Assembly: GCF_019396345.1 (NCBI RefSeq)
Contig: NZ_JAHKRM010000028.1
Coordinates: 69,498-133,497, forward strand
Length of the DNA stretch: 64,000 nt
Reading direction: 5' to 3'
DNA from: Nonomuraea guangzhouensis
GTDB lineage: Bacteria > Actinomycetota > Actinomycetes > Streptosporangiales > Streptosporangiaceae
Part shown: piece by piece, positions 60,209 to 64,000 of the stretch
How the letters are laid out: each line of letters opens with the position of its first letter
Numbering within the stretch: position 1 is the first letter of the stretch
The notes under the pieces: generated by a model
Database searches by the model: none
The model's input: the letters and a program-made list of their open reading frames with translations, nothing else
Told to the model about the DNA's origin: nothing
Program-made: the position numbers and the translations under genes

Positions 60209-62251
60209 TTAACGGAGGAAGGCGGCGGCCACTCCGGCGTCGACCGGGATGTGCAGCCCGGTGGTCAGCGACAGGTCGCCGCCGGTGAGCGCGAACACGG
60301 CCGCGGCCACGTGCTCCGGCAGCACCTCCTGCTTGAGCAGCGTGCGCTGGGCGTAGAACTCGCCCAGGCGCTCCTCCTCGACCCCGTAGACGGCCGCCCG
60401 GTTGGCGCCCCAGCCGGAGGCGAAGATCCCGGAGCCGCGTACGACGCCGTCGGGGTTGACGCCGTTGACCCGGATGCCGTGCGGGCCCAGTTCGGCCGCG
60501 AGGAGCCGCACCTGGTGGGCCTGGTCGGCCTTGGCCGCGCCGTAGGCGACGTTGTTCGGCCCGGCGAACACGGCGTTCTTGGAGGAGATGTAGACGAGGT
60601 CGCCGCCCATGCCCTGGCTCAGCAGGACCCGCGCGGCCTCCCTGGAGACCAGGAAGGAGCCGCGGGCCATCACGTCGTGCTGCAGGTTCCAGTCGTCGAG
60701 CGTGGTCTCCAGCAGCGAGCGCGACAGGGACAGGCCCGCGTTGTTGACGACCAGGTCGACGCCGCCGAAGGCGAGGACCGCCTGCCGTACCGCGTCGGTG
60801 ATCTGCTCCTCGGACGTCACGTCCACGCGTACGGCGATCGCGACGTCCTGCGGCCGGTACGCGGATCCGCCGAGCTCGGCGGCGACCTTGTCGGCGGCGG
60901 CGAGGTCGCGGTCGGCGACCACCACGCAGGCGCCCTCGGCGGCCAGGCGCCTGGCGGTGGCGGCGCCGATGCCGGAGCCGCCTCCGGTGACCAGCGCGAC
61001 GCGCCCGGCCAGCGGCTTGGGCGCGGGCAGGCGGCGCAGCTTGGCCTCCTCCAGCTCCCAGTACTCGATGCGGAACTTCTCCGACTCCTCGATCGGCCGG
61101 TAGCTGGACAGCGCCTCGGCGCCGCGCATCACGTTGATCGCGTTGACGTAGAACTCACCGGCGACCCGGGCGGTCTGCTTGTCCTTGCCGAAGCTGAACA
61201 TGCCGACCCCGGGCACCAGCACGATCGCCGGGTCGGCGCCGCGCATCGCGGGCGAGTCGGGGGCCGCGTGGCGCTGGTAGTAGGCGGCGTAGTCGGCGCG
61301 GTACTGGGTGTGCAGCTCGCCGAGCCGGGTCAGGACGTCCGCGAGCGGCGCGTCCGGCGGCAGGTCCAGGACGAGGGGGGCGACCTTGGTGCGCAGGAAG
61401 TGGTCGGGGCAGGAGGTGCCGAGCGCGGCCAGTCTGGGGTGCTCGGCGCGGGCCAGGAAGTCGAGCACCTCGGGCGAGTCGGTGTAGTGGCCGACCTGGC
61501 GGGCGTCGGTGCTCGCCAGGCCGCGGATCGCGGGGAAGAGCTCGGCCGCGCGGCGGTGCCTGGTCTCCTCGGGCAGGGGTTCGTGGACGACCGGGCCGAA
61601 CGGGTCGGGACGGCCGTGGTCGGCGATGTACTGTTCGGCGGTACGGATGATCTCCAGGGAGTTCGCCTGGCACTCGGCGCTCGTCTCGCCCCAGGCGGTG
61701 ATGCCGTGGCCGCCGAGGATGCAGCCGATGGCCTGCGGGTTCGCCGCCTTGATCGCGGAGATGTCGAGGCCGAGCTGGAAGCCGGGGCGCCGCCACGGCA
61801 CCCAGACGACCCGGTCGCCGAAGATCCGCGCGGTCAGCTCGGGGCCGTCGGCGGCGGTGGCGATCGCGATGCCGGAGTCGGGGTGCAGATGGTCGACGTG
61901 GGCGGACTCGACCAGGGCGTGCATGGCGGTGTCGATCGACGGTGCGGCGCCGCCCTTGCCGTGCAGGCAGAAGTCGAAGGCCGCCACCATCTCGTCCTCG
62001 CGCTCCTCGCCCGGGTAGACGCCGGTCAGCGCCCTGAACCGGTCCAGGCGCAGGACGGCCAGGCCGCCGGCGGTGAGCGTGCCCAGGTCGCCGCCGGAGC
62101 CCTTCACCCAGAGCAGCTCGACGTCCTGACCCGTCACCGGGTCGTTCTCGGTGCCCTTGGCGGAGGCGTTGCCGCCCGCGAAGTTGGTGTTGCGCGGATC
62201 GGAGCCGAGCGTGTGCGCTCTTTCGAGCAGTTCGTTCTTGGCGTTCGACAT
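60209..62251 (-). CDS. Bifunctional rhamnulose-1-phosphate/rhamnulose aldolase and short-chain dehydrogenase
   Basis: A 680-residue fusion. Residues 1-~400 are a class II aldolase/RhaD-like domain (FAGGNASAKG, VKGSGGDLGTL, and metal-binding HVDHLHPDSG and GGHGITAWG); residues ~420-680 an SDR (GRVALVTGGGSGIGAATARRL, YGAAKADQAHQVR) that would oxidise the lactaldehyde produced to lactate. This fusion is common in actinomycete L-rhamnose operons. Its ATG overlaps the rhamnose isomerase stop by one base (TGATG). Confidence 0.93.
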   Translation of the reverse strand: MSNAKNELLERAHTLGSDPRNTNFAGGNASAKGTENDPVTGQDVELLWVKGSGGDLGTLTAGGLAVLRLDRFRALTGVYPGEEREDEMVAAFDFCLHGKGGAAPSIDTAMHALVESAHVDHLHPDSGIAIATAADGPELTARIFGDRVVWVPWRRPGFQLGLDISAIKAANPQAIGCILGGHGITAWGETSAECQANSLEIIRTAEQYIADHGRPDPFGPVVHEPLPEETRHRRAAELFPAIRGLASTDARQVGHYTDSPEVLDFLARAEHPRLAALGTSCPDHFLRTKVAPLVLDLPPDAPLADVLTRLGELHTQYRADYAAYYQRHAAPDSPAMRGADPAIVLVPGVGMFSFGKDKQTARVAGEFYVNAINVMRGAEALSSYRPIEESEKFRIEYWELEEAKLRRLPAPKPLAGRVALVTGGGSGIGAATARRLAAEGACVVVADRDLAAADKVAAELGGSAYRPQDVAIAVRVDVTSEEQITDAVRQAVLAFGGVDLVVNNAGLSLSRSLLETTLDDWNLQHDVMARGSFLVSREAARVLLSQGMGGDLVYISSKNAVFAGPNNVAYGAAKADQAHQVRLLAAELGPHGIRVNGVNPDGVVRGSGIFASGWGANRAAVYGVEEERLGEFYAQRTLLKQEVLPEHVAAAVFALTGGDLSLTTGLHIPVDAGVAAAFLR

Positions 62252-63396
62252 CAGGCCCCCCAGCCTGCCTGGTTGCCGCCGACGCGGTCGGCGGCGATCT
62301 TCTCGAAGTATCCGGACTTGGCGTAGGCCGCCATCGGGTCGGGCGCGAGCCCCATCTCCTCCCGCAGCTCACCGAGCAGCGGGCGGACATCGGTGTTGTA
62401 CGCGTCCATCAGCACGGCGTTGGCGCCCAGCACGTCGCCCTCCCGCTGGGCGACGGCCAGCGCGTCGCGGTCGACGAGCAGCGCCTTGGCGGTGGCCTCC
62501 TGCACGTTCATCACCGAGCGGATCTGACCGGGGATCTTGGGCTCGATGTTGTGGCACTGGTCGAGCATGAAGGCCGTCTCGTTGGTGTACCCACCGCCGC
62601 CGATGACCTCGAACATGATGCGGAACAGCTGGAACGGGTCGGCCGCGCCCACCATCAGGTCGTCGTCGGCGTAGAAGCGCGAGTTGAAGTCGAACCCGCC
62701 GAGCTTCCCCTCCCGCAGCAGGAACGCGACGATGAACTCGATGTTGGTGCCGGGCGCGTGGTGCCCGGTGTCGACCACGACCTGCGCCTTCGGGCCGAGC
62801 TTGAGGCAGTGCGCGTAAGCGGTGCCCCAGTCGGGCAGGTCGGTCATGTAGAAGGCGGGCTCGAACAGCTTGTACTCCAGCAGGAACCGCTGCTCCTCAC
62901 CCAGCCGCTCGTACACCGCGGCGAGTGCTTCGGCGAGCCGGTCCTGCCGGGCCCTGATGTCGTCCTGGCCCGGGTAGTTGGTGCCGTCGGAGAACCACAG
63001 CTTCAGCGTGTCCGACCCGGTGGCGTCCATGATGTCGACACAGTCGAGCAGGTGCCGCAGCGCCTTGCGCCGCACCTCGGGATCGGGGTGGGTGACGCTG
63101 CCGAGCATGTAGTCGTTGTCCTGGAACACGTTGGAGTTGATCGCCCCGATGGTCACCCCCTGCTCGGTCGCGTGCCGGGCGAGGTCGGCGTAGTCGTCGA
63201 CCTTGTCCCACGGGATGTGCAGCGCCACGGTCGGCGCGACACCGGTGTAGCGGTGCACCTGCGCCGCGTCGGCCAGCTTCTCGTACGGGTCGCGCGGCAC
63301 GCCCTGCTGGGCGAACACCTTGAACCGCGTGCCGGAATTGCCGTACGCCCAGGAGGGCGTCTCTATGCGCTGCTGCCGCAGCTGATCCTTGATCAT
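62251..63396 (-). CDS. rhaI: L-rhamnose isomerase (RhaI type)
   Basis: A 381-residue TIM-barrel isomerase converting L-rhamnose to L-rhamnulose. SWAYGNSGTRFKVFAQQGVPRD is the characteristic N-terminus; metal and substrate residues fall in LLEYKLFEPAFY, VVVDTGHHAPGTNIEFIVA and GFDFNSRFYADDDLM. It follows the mutarotase gene by 12 bases, so the order is mutarotase, isomerase, aldolase/dehydrogenase. This is the Actinobacteria/Pseudomonas-type RhaI, not E. coli RhaA. Confidence 0.94.
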   Translation of the reverse strand: MIKDQLRQQRIETPSWAYGNSGTRFKVFAQQGVPRDPYEKLADAAQVHRYTGVAPTVALHIPWDKVDDYADLARHATEQGVTIGAINSNVFQDNDYMLGSVTHPDPEVRRKALRHLLDCVDIMDATGSDTLKLWFSDGTNYPGQDDIRARQDRLAEALAAVYERLGEEQRFLLEYKLFEPAFYMTDLPDWGTAYAHCLKLGPKAQVVVDTGHHAPGTNIEFIVAFLLREGKLGGFDFNSRFYADDDLMVGAADPFQLFRIMFEVIGGGGYTNETAFMLDQCHNIEPKIPGQIRSVMNVQEATAKALLVDRDALAVAQREGDVLGANAVLMDAYNTDVRPLLGELREEMGLAPDPMAAYAKSGYFEKIAADRVGGNQAGWGA

Positions 63397-63408
63397 TTTT
63401 CCCCGATT

Positions 63409-63720
63409 TCAATCCAGATGGAAAACTTCGGCCAGCGTGAACAGCGCCTCGTCGGGCCGTCCGGCCTCGAAGAAGGGAGCCATCTCCGCCTGCCAGCGGC
63501 TGTTGACATCGGTCTCGGCCATCGCCTGCTGCGCCGCCGCGAAGTCATCGGTCTCCAGATAACCCACCAGCAGCCCGTCATCGCTCAGGAACAGCGAGTA
63601 GTTACGCCACCCGGTCTTCGTCAGCGCATCGAGCATCTCGGGCCAGACGGCCCGGTGCCGCTCCTTGTACTCCTCGAGCCGCTCGGGCCGCACCCTCAAC
63701 AGAAAACAAACCCGCTCCAC
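63409..63720 (-). CDS. rhaM: L-rhamnose mutarotase
   Basis: A 103-residue RhaM/YiiL protein that interconverts alpha- and beta-L-rhamnose. CFLLRVRPERLEEYKERHRAVWPEML carries the catalytic His (RHRAVW), NYSLFLSDDGLLVGYLE the central strands, and DVNSRWQAEMAPFFE the Trp region. GTG at 63720 has GGAGG five bases upstream. It is the first gene of the rhamnose operon on this strand, and its promoter should lie between 63721 and ~63960. Confidence 0.93.
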   Translation of the reverse strand: MERVCFLLRVRPERLEEYKERHRAVWPEMLDALTKTGWRNYSLFLSDDGLLVGYLETDDFAAAQQAMAETDVNSRWQAEMAPFFEAGRPDEALFTLAEVFHLD

Positions 63721-63794
63721 ACCAACCTCCTCTCAACTGACCCACCACCGCTCTCCAGACGCCTGTCCTGCGCCCCTCCGGGCACCTCTTCGGA

Positions 63795-63836
63795 CACCTC
63801 TCCGGGCGCTTCACCAGGCACCTCTCCGGGCGCTTC
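63795..63836. repeat. 18-bp direct repeat in the rhamnose operon's upstream region
   Basis: CACCTCTCCGGGCGCTTC occurs at 63795-63812 and 63819-63836 (24-bp period); a partial third copy, CACCTCTTCGG, is at 63783. The repeat lies between the operon's first gene and the right edge. Confidence 0.7.
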
Positions 63837-63871
63837 TCGAGGCGCCGCGTCGGCGGGACGATGTGCGGCCG

Positions 63872-63899
63872 GGCCCGGCGCCCCTGACGGCGCCGGGCC
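63872..63899. terminator. Strong GC hairpin upstream of the rhamnose operon
   Basis: GGCCCGGCGCC (63872-63882) pairs perfectly with GGCGCCGGGCC (63889-63899) around CCTGAC. There is no T-run. It may end transcription from a neighbour or act as an attenuator. Confidence 0.45.
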
Positions 63900-63963
63900 T
63901 GATTCACGGAACCCGGCCAAGACTGCGCACGTCACGGAGCCCGACCACCTCCACCGGAGGAGC

Positions 63964-64000
63964 GTGCCCCTGGACAGACCCCAGCCCCGTAAGGCGGTTG
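63964..64000 (+). CDS. Possible start of a divergent gene, cut by the window edge
   Basis: A GTG at 63964 with GGAGG three bases upstream opens VPLDRPQPRKAV before the sequence ends. Divergence from the rhamnose operon would suit its LacI- or DeoR-type regulator, but 12 residues cannot show that. Confidence 0.3.
   Translation, partial: MPLDRPQPRKAV

Noticed and set aside
60080-62326. A 748-codon plus-strand open frame over the aldolase/dehydrogenase
   Set aside because: Its translation is low-complexity (Val/Gly/Arg) with no domains, while the minus strand encodes a complete bifunctional enzyme with all motifs.
63696-63935. A 79-codon minus-strand open frame upstream of the mutarotase
   Set aside because: Its translation is a Glu/Ala/Pro/Gly repeat generated by the 24-bp DNA repeat, with no protein-like features.
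1-64000. CRISPR array or insertion sequence
   Set aside because: No regularly spaced ~30-bp repeats with unique spacers and no transposase were found; the only short repeats are those listed.

Overview
This window is high-GC DNA with dense genes, many GTG/TTG starts, ATGA or GTGA gene overlaps, and families typical of filamentous actinomycetes: AfsR-like SARP, XRE/DUF5753, DUF574 methyltransferase, DUF4235, DUF4383, DUF5994, a GH46 chitosanase and CUT1 sugar transporters without their own ATPase. A Streptosporangiales-type soil actinomycete (Nonomuraea/Streptosporangium-like) fits best. That placement is inferred from family composition, not from a search.

Layout. 1-7 kb: the start of a pabB-like gene, a LysR gene divergent from an unusual dehydrogenase-RidA fusion, hutH with an ArsR-like regulator, a DUF4383 membrane protein, an SDR and a DinB-like protein. 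6.94-7.18 kb: a Gly-Cys-Val tRNA cluster with a terminator. 7.2-13 kb: MarR with a divergent azoreductase and SDR, a PstS-like protein, small proteins and a secreted dipeptidase-like protein. 13-17.3 kb: an operon of membrane protein, histidine kinase and LuxR-type response regulator, followed by a 'gene graveyard' holding a zinc-dehydrogenase remnant, a duplicated copy of the operon's own leader, and the tail of a ricin-type lectin gene. 17.3-19.2 kb: small secreted proteins and a DHFR-like protein.

19.4-29.05 kb is the most interesting block. It is a co-directional cluster with an aspartase/fumarase-superfamily lyase (Cys where His or Gln is usual), a glycosidase-like beta-propeller, a complete polar-amino-acid ABC transporter, a sarcosine-oxidase-like flavoenzyme, an aldo/keto reductase, a PLP aminotransferase, an ACT-domain protein and an FCD-type GntR regulator. 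It looks like uptake and breakdown of an N-substituted amino acid that I cannot identify. A perfect inverted repeat upstream of its first gene could be the regulator's site.

29-41.5 kb: a small membrane protein without a normal start codon, a 1030-residue SARP/NB-ARC/TPR regulator, an acyltransferase, two CNNM/CBS transporters, a methyltransferase/XRE pair, an NAD-binding protein, a luciferase-like monooxygenase with its FMN reductase (separated by four 10-bp phased repeats), and a GH46 chitosanase behind a palindromic operator. 41.5-49 kb: an SDR with a repetitive in-frame insertion, then a sugar locus made of a debranching-type glycosidase divergent from LacI and a CUT1 ABC transporter, with LacI-type operators between them.

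49-60 kb: a tyrosine recombinase preceded by a perfect 26-bp palindrome, a DUF5994/STAS/desaturase group, an MFS-cupin pair, two coupled genes (unknown plus TPR), a type B carboxylesterase and a secreted SMP-30-like propeller. 58.6-63.7 kb: an L-rhamnose catabolic operon on the minus strand (mutarotase, isomerase, bifunctional aldolase/dehydrogenase, and a fucose/arabinose-isomerase-like protein), with tandem hairpins before its last gene and possibly the start of a divergent gene at the right edge.
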